A DNA stretch of 49,212 bases from Geobacter argillaceus (lineage in GTDB: Bacteria; Desulfobacterota; Desulfuromonadia; Geobacterales; DSM-12255): NCBI RefSeq assembly GCF_007830735.1, contig NZ_VLLN01000029.1, positions 1 to 49,212 of the forward strand, in the 5' to 3' direction. Below, one piece after another: positions 1 to 7,337 of the stretch (its first letter is position 1; each line of letters starts with the position of its first letter). The notes below the pieces were generated by a model. That model had not been told where the DNA came from and ran no database searches. It saw only the letters and a list, made by a program, of their open reading frames with translations. The position numbers and the translations under genes were made by a program.

Positions 1-216
1 CTGCTCAACGGCGACGAAATCACTTTTCCCTTGAGCGAGAAGGGCACAGTAGCTCCTGATGATGTCGATGCCGGCGATCAGATCGCCTGGGGCATCCATG
101 ACTGCCAGGGCTGAAGAGAGGGACGTGAAACGGTTCAGGGCCAGCCCGACAAGGGCGATGCCGGAGTGGGAAGTGTAGAATTCTTCGTCGGACTGTTCGA
201 TCACAAAACGCTTCAT
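1..216 (-). CDS. IS1380-like transposase, N-terminal part (runs off window)
   Basis: An open minus-strand frame of 72 codons starts at ATG 216-214 and leaves the window at base 1. An AGGTGA ribosome site lies just upstream (about 224-229). The protein starts MKRFVIEQSDEEFYTSHSG and continues with an ALVGLALNRF stretch, then IIRSYCALLAQGKSDFVAVE. This order resembles the N-terminus of IS1380-family (DDE) transposases, where a 'SGLALIG...NRF' stretch is followed by 'S-D-x-(I/L)-R-S-Y...GKSDF'. The rest of the gene and its terminal repeat lie outside the window or could not be defined. The LuxR remnant just downstream suggests that this element inserted into a regulatory gene. The family call rests on recalled motifs. 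Confidence 0.65.
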   Translation of the reverse strand, partial: MKRFVIEQSDEEFYTSHSGIALVGLALNRFTSLSSALAVMDAPGDLIAGIDIIRSYCALLAQGKSDFVAVEQ

Positions 217-312
217 GAATTCACCTGCCGGGTGAGTTTTTGTTGCATAGCAAAATAGCTTAATTATCAAAAAACTTCAAATGGTTACAGCTGGCAAATT
301 TCAAATTGCTGA

Positions 313-465
313 ATTTGCCGTCACGGAGTCAGGAAGAAGACCGCTGATTCCCTGCATTTGAGTGTCCATACGGTCCATACCCACATGACCCACATCTATG
401 AAAAACTTCAGGCAAAGGGCAGGAACGATGCCATCATGAAGGCTCGCAAGAAAGGGATTCTTTAA
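313..465 (+). pseudogene. LuxR-type regulator, C-terminal HTH remnant
   Basis: After an in-frame TGA at 310-312 this frame reads KTADSLHLSVHTVHTHMTHI and then YEKLQAKGRNDAIMKARKKG-I-L before TAA at 463-465. That is the recognition helix and C-terminal end of a LuxR/NarL (GerE) DNA-binding domain, whose family pattern is 'LS..TV..H...IY.KL...(G/N)R..A...A'. No receiver or start codon remains, and an IS1380-like gene lies immediately to the left. I infer a response-regulator gene whose 5' part was removed by IS insertion or an associated deletion. It is unlikely to make a functional protein. Confidence 0.7.
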
Positions 466-638
466 CTAAATGGTCCTTGTATACTCCAAAAATACTCATT
501 CCGGCTGATGTGTTTTCCTCGATATCCTCTGTATAACACCTTGAGCAGAAATCTACATGGGTCACTTGTATTCAATGGCGGTACCAGGTTGCCGATCGAC
601 GTGCAACCCAGGAAAATACTTGAACGTGGGAGGGGTAA

Positions 639-3509
639 ATGAAGGGACGGATGCGAGTTTTAGGCGGTGTGGCAGTGACGTGTCTCCTTCTCGTGCTGCT
701 GGCAGCATGCGGCGGGGGCGGAGCCGGCGGGGGCGGAGACAAGACCACCTTGAAGGGGATGGTCGAGTTTCCTGCTGCGACAGTTGCCAAGAGTGTGGAC
801 AAGATGGTAGAGGCAACGGATGTTACCGTAGAAGCGTACGACCTGAATGGGAACAAGCTGACATCGGTTAAGCCCCAGTATGATGACACGCTTAGTGTGA
901 AAAAATACCAGTTCGAGATCAAAGACCTGCCCACTGGCGTTGATTATATCCTCAAGGCCAAGAAGGGCAGCCAGGTGGTCAAGAAGATCGTGGCCAAGGA
1001 TGACGTGAAGCCCGGCGTGGTGGAAGCACAGAACGTCAATACAGTCTCCACCGCTGCCGTTGTCGTGGCTGAGCAGAAGTTGAAGGCGGTGGCCGGTCCT
1101 GGCTTTAAGCTTGGCGAGACTGCACTGCCGGCGAAGGTTTCAGTGGACACCATCTCCAGCAGATTGAGCACGGATGTCAAGCCGGCAGCACTTGAGTACA
1201 AGATCCAAACCCTGACCCTGGGCAACCTCTCAGCCATTGACTCTGCCGATAAAGCTGATCTGGTCAACCTGTTCAACATGGTTGACGCAGCAGTAAAGCG
1301 GAATGTTGATGCCAGCTCTTTTGTAAATGGAGAATTGACGAGTGTCACCATCAATATAGTGGTCGTGGTGGTAACCGATCGTGTTGCTGCTCAAGGAACA
1401 AGAACCATAGATTCCACTGCCGCCGCAACAACGGCTACCACAGCTGCAACCAGCTACACGCCGCCTGCCATCAGCGGTGGTACTTCTGCAGCGGTCGACT
1501 TCGTCGGCCTTGCCAAATTGTATATGGAAAAGCAGGATGTGGCCAATGCCAGTATAAACTACGAAAAAGCCCTTCTTGTCGACCCGAACAATAAGGATGC
1601 CATCTTTGGTGCGGGCATCACCCGTGTCATCATGCTGACCGAAAAGCCGGAAGTCCGCGACGTGATCACCAAGTGGGGCGGCGTGGCGCCAACGGCCAAT
1701 GGTCTGATTTCCCGGACAAGCCCGGTCGGCAATCCTTTCAAAAACTACACCGGGCTGTTGCGTAAAACGTCCGGCAGCACAACGCTCAAGAGTGCCGCCA
1801 TGACTTCGGAAGATGCCTCCCGTACGACGGCCGTAGAAGTTGTCTCCGCATTCACGGAGCTGATGGACAGGCTTCCCAAGCAGAAGGCTCCGACCAAGGC
1901 CAATCCCAAGGTCGTTACCAGCGTGCCGGCAACGGCTACGTCCATCAGCGACCTGCAGACCGTTATCGACAACGTGATCATTCCGGAACTGAAAGGCTCT
2001 CTGGCCCTCCTTGCCAAGTTGGAAGGGCAGAGCTACACCTTCACGGTGACCAAGGCGATGCAGGGGAACCCGACCTACGGCAAGGATGTAATCATCACTG
2101 ACGGCGAGATCTACGCTATCGAAGCCCTTACCAATGGTGCTCTGGCACTGCTGAAGATTTCCACCGCCTACAACCTTGATGTGTTTGACTACGACGGGAA
2201 CGGGGTAAGAAACGACTACGACAAGCTCAAGCAGGATCCGCTGAAGACGATCAATCAATCAACCTTCTTCACTCTGAAGTCCGACGGCAACGCCAAGATG
2301 ACCGCGGCTCTGGACTATGTAAAAGCTGCTCGCGACAAGGCCGAAGCGGCGTACGCTGCCGTGAAGACCAGGTCTGCCGGTCAGGGGGCCATTGACTTGA
2401 GCCACTGGTCGACGACTGATCATACCAACGCCACCGATGTGCTTGCCAAGATCAAGTCCGCCCTTACCGGTCCACCGCTTACCATCACCATAGGGAATGG
2501 CAAGCAGTTGACCTTCGACGCCACCAAATTCTTCACCAATCCGCTGGATCGCTCCGATTTCCCGGCGCTTGGTTACGATGTGGCGCCGGATGCGACGCTT
2601 TCCGCAACTTATGGTAAAGCCGTTGCCGCAGTTAGGGATTCAACGCGGTACGTGTGGAATGGTACGACTTCGGTGTCAACTCAAATTAAGGTTCCTGTTG
2701 ACAGTAACATCCAGCCCACGAGTGACCTGCCGGACTACACCCTGAATGGCATCTTGCCGAATAATACCGCGGCCAATAATGTGGCCGGCTTCAATGGGAT
2801 TCTGCCGATGCTCGGTGGGGCGGTACTTACCGGGAAGACGGGAGATTACTATTGGAACGTTGTAACCGATGGGACCAGTATCTACGCCACTGCCTATCAG
2901 GGTGGCGGCGGCTATGACATAATGAAAATCGATCCTGCCACGGGGGTGGTGACAACATTCGCGACTGGCGGCACTAACAGCTATATTTATGGGCTGATCA
3001 GGTACAATAACGGCTTTTACGTCTTGAGACCCGAGTCGCAGAGTACGACAACGGCGCCTAATACTTATACCACTTATCTGAAGCTCTACCCGGTCACTAT
3101 AAGTAACAGCACGTACAGCGTAAGCTCCACCCCCGCCGGTTCATTGGCCTTGCCGGCCAATAGCTGGGTTAACAGCGCGGTAGGTGATGGCACCGATATT
3201 TACTACTTATCCGGGACTTGGAGCAATGGAGCGTATCAGTCTGAGGTGCACAAGTGGAGTAATCTCACGACAGACACCAAACTCTTCTCCACCACGGAAA
3301 GGAGCCACTTCCTCGGATTCTGGAATAACTACCTCTACTTGAACAAGAGCAAGTACGACATGCAGGGGAAAATTACGTTTACTGCTGGCAACGTAAACCC
3401 CGGAGTCATCGTCAATGGTTACTTCTATGAAATTTCAGACGGTAAGTTGCTCAAGTACGCCGGCAAACCGGACGGCACCGCAGCCAAACTGCTGAGCAAT
3501 TTCTTTTAA
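639..3509 (+). CDS. large TPR-containing lipoprotein with C-terminal repeat domain
   Basis: This predicted lipoprotein has 956 residues. The start ATG 639 has GGGAGGGG just upstream; a second ATG at 651 is possible. The signal peptide ends in the lipobox LLAAC (Cys about 24), followed by a Gly-rich linker. Residues about 286-330 form a TPR-like helical pair with the signature YEKALLVDPNNKDAIFGAG. Residues about 513-526 carry a Ca-binding-like loop, FDYDGNGVRNDYDKL. From about residue 735 the sequence turns beta-rich with repeated short 'DGT-IY' strands, suggesting a propeller. The gene ends 3 bases before the next start, and the partner encodes an outer-membrane barrel, so the pair probably acts together at the outer membrane. 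The exact role is unknown; similar TPR lipoproteins are common in Geobacter. Confidence 0.7.
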   Translation: MKGRMRVLGGVAVTCLLLVLLAACGGGGAGGGGDKTTLKGMVEFPAATVAKSVDKMVEATDVTVEAYDLNGNKLTSVKPQYDDTLSVKKYQFEIKDLPTGVDYILKAKKGSQVVKKIVAKDDVKPGVVEAQNVNTVSTAAVVVAEQKLKAVAGPGFKLGETALPAKVSVDTISSRLSTDVKPAALEYKIQTLTLGNLSAIDSADKADLVNLFNMVDAAVKRNVDASSFVNGELTSVTINIVVVVVTDRVAAQGTRTIDSTAAATTATTAATSYTPPAISGGTSAAVDFVGLAKLYMEKQDVANASINYEKALLVDPNNKDAIFGAGITRVIMLTEKPEVRDVITKWGGVAPTANGLISRTSPVGNPFKNYTGLLRKTSGSTTLKSAAMTSEDASRTTAVEVVSAFTELMDRLPKQKAPTKANPKVVTSVPATATSISDLQTVIDNVIIPELKGSLALLAKLEGQSYTFTVTKAMQGNPTYGKDVIITDGEIYAIEALTNGALALLKISTAYNLDVFDYDGNGVRNDYDKLKQDPLKTINQSTFFTLKSDGNAKMTAALDYVKAARDKAEAAYAAVKTRSAGQGAIDLSHWSTTDHTNATDVLAKIKSALTGPPLTITIGNGKQLTFDATKFFTNPLDRSDFPALGYDVAPDATLSATYGKAVAAVRDSTRYVWNGTTSVSTQIKVPVDSNIQPTSDLPDYTLNGILPNNTAANNVAGFNGILPMLGGAVLTGKTGDYYWNVVTDGTSIYATAYQGGGGYDIMKIDPATGVVTTFATGGTNSYIYGLIRYNNGFYVLRPESQSTTTAPNTYTTYLKLYPVTISNSTYSVSSTPAGSLALPANSWVNSAVGDGTDIYYLSGTWSNGAYQSEVHKWSNLTTDTKLFSTTERSHFLGFWNNYLYLNKSKYDMQGKITFTAGNVNPGVIVNGYFYEISDGKLLKYAGKPDGTAAKLLSNFF

Positions 3510-3512
3510 CCT

Positions 3513-5024
3513 ATGAGAATCTTATGTTCTTGGGGCGGCCGCAACGGTCGCCCTTTTTTTGATGCCTCCATTGGTGCACTGTTCTGTCTGCTGCTTTTCG
3601 TAGCATCCCCTGCCGGAGCCTATACGGAAGTAATCGATCTTTTCCTCGACAAGGGGGTCGACTCCCTTGCCAGGGGTGGGCTCAGGCAGGTGCTGCAACG
3701 TCCGGAGGCGGCCGACTTCCAGAAACCCTTCACCCTCGACACCGACGGGCATTACCGGCTGGAAAGCGGCTACGAGTACCAGCGGACGGTAAGGGTCTTC
3801 GACGGACGCTGGAAGGGGTCCCACGTCTACTCAGAGAAGCTGGGAGTCACCGGTGCGGCACCATTCAGTCTCATGAACGAGAAGATCAGGGGGAGCGTGG
3901 CTGCCGGCTACGATTACCACTGGTTCGAGGTGGCTGCCAACAACTCCCAGGAAAGGATTGGTCTGCGCAGTGCGGAAAACTTCGAAGCCACCAAGGCCGG
4001 AATTCACGTCAACACCGCCGATCTCCTCCGTATCGGCATGTCGGTTGTCAATACCGACTATCGCAGTGCCCCGGAGATACCCATCAGTGCGGAACTGTCA
4101 GTCGCGAAGGAACTGGCGGTGGGGTATCGCCGCTCCTTTCTGGACTCAGCCGCCAACTTTGGCGTGACTCTCTCCGGGCACAGTGGCATTGTGCCATTCC
4201 GCTATCGTGAGGAAATCAACGAGTTGTACCTCACCGGAACTTTTCGCGATATAGCAACGATTTCGTACAGTAACGAGTTGCAGAAGCCCGACAATCGAGA
4301 AATTTTGTGGCGGGTCGATCTGCCGGGGAATCTGTACGGTGCGGGCAGTTACGCAACCCGCACCCTTCGGTTTGCACAGGATTTTTTCGTGGAAAACAAG
4401 AACGGCGGCTATCTGGCCGGAACCATCGACTGGCGCAAGTATCGTTTCGGGATGGGTGCGAAGCTGGGCACACGCTGGAATCTTGAAGCGAATTACCAGC
4501 GGCTGGAACTGGATTCAAACGGTGGCGGGATTGCGACCTCCTCGGCAGTTCTCGACTTCTGGCCGGCCCTGTTGGTTGGCAACTACAACCACACCTACCT
4601 GGCCTCGCTGGTCACGGATCAGTACCACCTGACAACCGGCTACACAGGAGAACAGTTCTCCTTCAATCTGGGGTTTCAGTATCTCCATATGAAGACGGCT
4701 GCCAACCTGGACTACTGGCGAAGCGTCCTTTTCGGTCTGGGCAATACCGGAGCGGGAAGGTTGACCCTTGATACCGACCGGATCGATATGCTGTTCCTTT
4801 CGCTTGGCCTCGGCTACCAATGGAGCAAGGTGAAGCTGACCTATGCCATTGGCCAGTTCATCCCCTTGGGGACAAGGAATCGGACTGCTGCCACCGAAAC
4901 TGGCGGCGGTAATGGTGGTGGAGGCGGGGGAGGCGGGGCTGATATCTGGCAGGGGATCACCGACAAGATCAACCACAACCCCGGCGGCAATCTGCAGCGG
5001 ATACTTCTGACAGTTACGTTCTGA
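3513..5024 (+). CDS. putative outer-membrane beta-barrel protein
   Basis: A protein of up to 503 residues with a hydrophobic N-terminal segment (GALFCLLLFVASPAGA) that looks like a signal peptide cleaved after AGA. The rest alternates polar and aromatic residues as in beta-barrel strands and ends in ...LLTVTF, with the C-terminal Phe typical of proteins inserted by the BAM machinery. A run of glycines near residue 460-475 probably forms a surface loop. The start is doubtful: ATG 3513 has no ribosome site, sits 3 bases after the previous stop, and the first codons overlap a terminator-like hairpin (3533-3560). It may be translated by coupling to the lipoprotein gene. Transport or scaffold function cannot be told from the sequence. 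Confidence 0.65.
   Translation: MRILCSWGGRNGRPFFDASIGALFCLLLFVASPAGAYTEVIDLFLDKGVDSLARGGLRQVLQRPEAADFQKPFTLDTDGHYRLESGYEYQRTVRVFDGRWKGSHVYSEKLGVTGAAPFSLMNEKIRGSVAAGYDYHWFEVAANNSQERIGLRSAENFEATKAGIHVNTADLLRIGMSVVNTDYRSAPEIPISAELSVAKELAVGYRRSFLDSAANFGVTLSGHSGIVPFRYREEINELYLTGTFRDIATISYSNELQKPDNREILWRVDLPGNLYGAGSYATRTLRFAQDFFVENKNGGYLAGTIDWRKYRFGMGAKLGTRWNLEANYQRLELDSNGGGIATSSAVLDFWPALLVGNYNHTYLASLVTDQYHLTTGYTGEQFSFNLGFQYLHMKTAANLDYWRSVLFGLGNTGAGRLTLDTDRIDMLFLSLGLGYQWSKVKLTYAIGQFIPLGTRNRTAATETGGGNGGGGGGGGADIWQGITDKINHNPGGNLQRILLTVTF
3533..3560 (+). terminator. terminator-like hairpin inside the start of the barrel gene
   Basis: An 8-bp stem (3533-3540 with 3546-3553, one G-U pair) around a GCAAC loop is followed by seven T (3554-3560). 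It lies 23 bases after the stop of the lipoprotein gene and inside the first codons of the following frame. It could end most lipoprotein transcripts or act as an attenuator for the barrel gene. Confidence 0.65.
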
Positions 5025-5248
5025 GTGGCAAAAAAAAACTTAATGGTACACATGCATCACCCAGAGTACACCTCCGGCGTGGTCACCCACGACAGTATGC
5101 GCCGGAGAAGTGGACATGGGTTCAGCCATGTGTGGTAGGTACAGGCAAAGGCATCGTCACTAAAGACTATGCCGCAAAGTTCGATGGCTCAGAGAAGCCC
5201 GTCTAGCGGAGATAAGCAGCGCCAATTACGAGTTGAACGAGAGGAAAA

Positions 5249-5980
5249 ATGGCAAAAAAATTTCTGGCAGGCCGTTGTGTACATTGCCTTGAGGAATTTG
5301 ATTCCCTGACATCCGATCACGTCTTCCCTGACTCATGGTATCCGGAGACAACACCCGAAAATCTGGAAAAATGGCAGATGCCTGCCTGTACTGAGTGCAA
5401 TAGAATTCATGGTCGCATGGAAAATAATCTTCTTCTCAGATTTGGGCTGTGCATCGACCCCGCAGAAAATAAATCACTTGGCATTGCGCAGAAAGCACTA
5501 CTATCTGTTGATCCCACACACGCGAAAAAACCGAAAGACCAAGAGCACCGACTGAAACGTCGGCACAAAGTTATGCGAAGTCTCATTCCTCATCACTCCA
5601 TTCCGGAGGAGTCGATTTTTCCGAATTTCGGCAAGTACAAAGACTTTCCACCAGAAGATCAACCGGGTGTGCCTATTGCACATTCCGACCTAGTCATGCT
5701 GGGGGAGAAGCTTGTGAGAGGCATTACTTACGTTGTAGACGGACGTTTTATTGAAAAAGACCACACAGTTGAAGTTTTCTTCTTAAGAGATGACGCGGCA
5801 GCACCTATTGTCGCCCAGTTGCAACAACATGGGGCAGTATATGAGCGTGAGCCAGGAATAAAGATAACCAGAGTTGTTGCCCATGACATGCCAACGTCGG
5901 CACTCTTCTGTATCGAAATTTGGGGAAGGCTCCGAATGTATGCCGCAGTCCAGCCTTTATCTGAGGAGACTGAGCCATAG
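5249..5980 (+). CDS. HNH-like (zinc-ribbon) protein of unknown function
   Basis: A protein of 243 residues. ATG 5249 is preceded by GAGAGGAAAA. The N-terminus carries CVHCLEEFDSLTSDHVFPDS, then W-Y-P, and later PACTECNRIHGRMEN. This CxxC...DHVFP...CxxCN..HG order resembles the zinc-knuckle and His-Asn elements of HNH nucleases: the DH may be the first catalytic pair and N..H the second part. The remaining roughly 180 residues match nothing I recognise. The gene stands alone, is visibly more AT-rich than its neighbours, and its stop is followed within 2 bases by an attC-like fold, so it may be a transferred cassette. A role in DNA cleavage or defence is possible but is inference. Confidence 0.5.
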   Translation: MAKKFLAGRCVHCLEEFDSLTSDHVFPDSWYPETTPENLEKWQMPACTECNRIHGRMENNLLLRFGLCIDPAENKSLGIAQKALLSVDPTHAKKPKDQEHRLKRRHKVMRSLIPHHSIPEESIFPNFGKYKDFPPEDQPGVPIAHSDLVMLGEKLVRGITYVVDGRFIEKDHTVEVFFLRDDAAAPIVAQLQQHGAVYEREPGIKITRVVAHDMPTSALFCIEIWGRLRMYAAVQPLSEETEP

Positions 5981-5981
5981 G

Positions 5982-6043
5982 AACGTTCAACCAGCGGCGC
6001 CACTCGGTCTTCGCTACGCTTCGCCGGTGCGCCTTGAGACGTT
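5982..6043 (+). repeat. attC-like imperfect hairpin after the HNH-like gene
   Basis: The segment directly after the stop codon folds as an outer stem (AACGT 5982-5986 with ACGTT 6039-6043, then TCAA 5987-5990 with TTGA 6034-6037), an unpaired CCAGC, an inner stem 5996-6007/6024-6033 with two single unpaired bases on one arm (C6001, T6004), and a 16-base loop. Imperfect stems with extrahelical bases on one side, placed at a stop codon and ending in a GTT, are what integron attC sites look like. The terminal GTTATCG does not fit the GTTRRRY consensus well, and no second site was found upstream of the gene. Confidence 0.3.
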
Positions 6044-6083
6044 ATCGCCAAAGAATGGGTATTCAAATGAAGAACGAGAAATA

Positions 6084-6132
6084 GGGGTCGCGTCTACAGA
6101 TTCCAGAACATGAAATCTGTAGACGCGACCCC
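6084..6132. repeat. 19-bp perfect inverted repeat
   Basis: Arms 6084-6102 (GGGGTCGCGTCTACAGATT) and 6114-6132 are perfect reverse complements separated by 11 bases. No T-run follows the stem, so it is a poor terminator. It sits between the HNH-like gene and the toxin gene, which converge on it. It resembles the palindromic repeats linked to REP-associated Y1 transposases, but no other copy lies in this window. Confidence 0.6.
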
Positions 6133-6192
6133 CAAAGTTTAGACGACGGTGACGGTCGGTCTGGGAAAGGTGTGGGGGGGGTAAGGCTTGGA

Positions 6193-6540
6193 TTAGTATC
6201 CCATCTCCTGAAGAATGGCTTGCAATCGTACCGTGCTGACGTCTGACTGCTCGGATTTGGAATAGACGGTGACCAGAATGATGTCGTGATGGGTCTTGAG
6301 GTAGTAGATACAACGATAGCCGGAACGCTTCCCTTTCTGAATGTTGCTGTTTTTCAGGCGCACCTTGAAAATGGTCAGGCTGACTCCCGGTACCTGGTCC
6401 CCGGGAAAGTCGCCGGCCAGCAATTGATCGACGAGTGGCTGGATGTCGGAACGGATGGAGCGGTATTTCTTGGCAAGGGCGCGCAGGTTGCGCTTGAATT
6501 CGAGGGTAAAGGATATGTTGACGTGATCAGCGGGCATCAA
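6193..6540 (-). CDS. RelE/ParE-type toxin of a toxin-antitoxin pair
   Basis: A protein of up to 115 residues on the minus strand. After a helical N-terminal half (FKRNLRALAKKYRSIRSDI), the C-terminal half RLKNSNIQKGKRSGYRCIYY and then ILVTVYSKSEQSDVS matches the beta-sheet core of RelE/HigB-like mRNA-cleaving toxins ('R.K......GKSGGYR.IY......I.L..(I/V)Y.K.(E/D)'). The gene overlaps the end of the upstream small gene by 14 bases, the usual antitoxin-then-toxin layout with translational coupling. Start choice is between the two adjacent Met codons (6540, 6537). Toxicity itself cannot be seen from sequence. Confidence 0.75.
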   Translation of the reverse strand: MMPADHVNISFTLEFKRNLRALAKKYRSIRSDIQPLVDQLLAGDFPGDQVPGVSLTIFKVRLKNSNIQKGKRSGYRCIYYLKTHHDIILVTVYSKSEQSDVSTVRLQAILQEMGY

Positions 6541-6745
6541 TCCCTGCCCACAATTCCGAAACAGGGAGCGTTTCTCCAGCCAGCGCCTCTTTTATTCCTT
6601 GCCGGACGCTCTCTTCGGCGGGCTTTAGGAGAATACCGTGACGAAAGCCGCGTACGATTTCGAGCAGGGCCGGGAGATATTCCTCCGGTGTGGCCTTGAT
6701 TTCATGTAACAGCTCTTTTGCGCAGGCAGATGGTGCGGTTCGCAT
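6527..6745 (-). CDS. antitoxin partner of the RelE-type toxin
   Basis: A 72-residue acidic, helical protein (MRTAPSACAKELLHEIKATP...) upstream of and overlapping the toxin gene. Its start is preceded by GAGGTGAA on the minus strand. Small uncharacterised partners of this size with a 'LL.EI...P.EYLPALLEIV..FR.G' pattern commonly precede RelE-like toxins. It has no obvious ribbon-helix-helix or HTH signature, so DNA binding and autoregulation are not established. The call rests mainly on size, order and overlap. Confidence 0.65.
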   Translation of the reverse strand: MRTAPSACAKELLHEIKATPEEYLPALLEIVRGFRHGILLKPAEESVRQGIKEALAGETLPVSELWAGIDAR

Positions 6746-6853
6746 GGTTCACCTCATGGCAATAGTGCTCTAACTATCCATGAAGTAACAATTGATGTCA
6801 AGCCGTCACCGGTTTCAATAGTCAAGAAGGCTCAAGAAGTAGAGGACGGGAAT

Positions 6854-7021
6854 ATGATTCACCGAGAAACGATAAAGGGAGAACATCTGGCGTCAGTTGC
6901 TGTGCTGGGAGGAACCTCTGGCGTCAAGCTACACATTCGGACATTTGCTGATGACGCCATAACACGGCAGTACGAAGTATCCCCTTTAGGGACGCGTCTC
7001 CACCACAATCAAACATTATGA
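6854..7021 (+). CDS. short open frame of unknown meaning
   Basis: A 55-codon frame from ATG 6854 to TGA 7019-7021, beginning MIHRETIKGEHLASVAVLGG. The upstream sequence (GAGGACGGGAAT) could serve as a ribosome site. I do not recognise the protein. It ends 16 bases before the Fic-like fragment, so the two could be remnants of one former two-gene unit. It may also be a chance frame. Confidence 0.2.
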   Translation: MIHRETIKGEHLASVAVLGGTSGVKLHIRTFADDAITRQYEVSPLGTRLHHNQTL

Positions 7022-7037
7022 TGGAGCAGGCTGAGAC

Positions 7038-7187
7038 ATGACCGACCGCTACACCACATCTCACCTGATCGAAGACCAGTATGAGTCCGGCTCTGACGGC
7101 AAGAGAGAGCGATGGGGTCGGGATTGTAAAGTTGCAAACTTGGCAACTTTGCAAGTATGCAATCCTGCCCCGGCATCTGCCCCTTAG
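7038..7187 (+). pseudogene. possible Fic-family N-terminal fragment
   Basis: The 49-codon frame starts MTDRYTTSHLIEDQYESGSD. This resembles the N-termini of Fic (cell-filamentation type) proteins, roughly 'M(T/S)DRY..SHL.E.Q.EPGS.G.VLKN..GI'. After Gly-Lys the similarity stops and the frame runs through inverted-repeat sequence to TAG 7185. If real, it is a remnant lacking the HPFxxGNG catalytic loop. The assignment comes from memory of the family and is weak. Confidence 0.3.
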
Positions 7188-7246
7188 GCGGTAAGGGAGA
7201 TGCCGTGGAGGGGGATTTAATGAATGTCCCCGTAATCCGGGGGCAT
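7121..7246. repeat. cluster of three hairpins
   Basis: First, GGATTG 7121-7126 pairs with CAATCC 7160-7165, enclosing AAAGTTGC 7128-7135 with GCAACTTT 7143-7150. Second, GGCATCT 7172-7178 plus CCCTTA 7181-7186 pairs with TAAGGG 7192-7197 plus AGATGCC 7198-7204, a 13-bp stem with a 2-base bulge. Third, ATGTCCCC 7224-7231 pairs with GGGGGCAT 7239-7246 (one G-U). None is followed by a T-run, so ordinary terminators are unlikely. Confidence 0.55.
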
Positions 7247-7318
7247 CTGTTGAATATCGTGACCCTCAAGGTCGCCCAGATTTTTGTTGAGCTGCAATTA
7301 TTTCTATGATCGGGTTGA

Positions 7319-7331
7319 GGGGGGGGGGGGG
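7319..7331 (+). promoter_or_regulatory. 13-G tract serving as ribosome-binding region
   Basis: Thirteen consecutive G end 6 bases before ATG 7338. The G run is the only Shine-Dalgarno-like sequence for the gene. Homopolymers of this length slip during replication, so the spacing and strength of the ribosome site, or the promoter-to-start distance, could vary between cells. Confidence 0.6.
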
Positions 7332-7337
7332 CTATTA

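Larger units (their letters stand above)
6746..7337. other. 592-bp intergenic stretch with gene fragments and inverted repeats
   Basis: No intact recognisable gene is seen. The stretch holds a 55-codon frame (6854-7021), a Fic-like N-terminal fragment (7038-7187), three nested or adjacent hairpins (7121-7246), a TATGAT -10-like hexamer at 7305-7310, and a 13-G run before the next gene. This looks like decayed accessory DNA joined to the promoter region of the glycosidase gene. Confidence 0.6.

Noticed and set aside
1230-2258. 342-codon minus-strand open frame within the TPR lipoprotein gene
   Set aside because: No recognisable domain and no ribosome site; the plus-strand gene has lipobox and TPR features.
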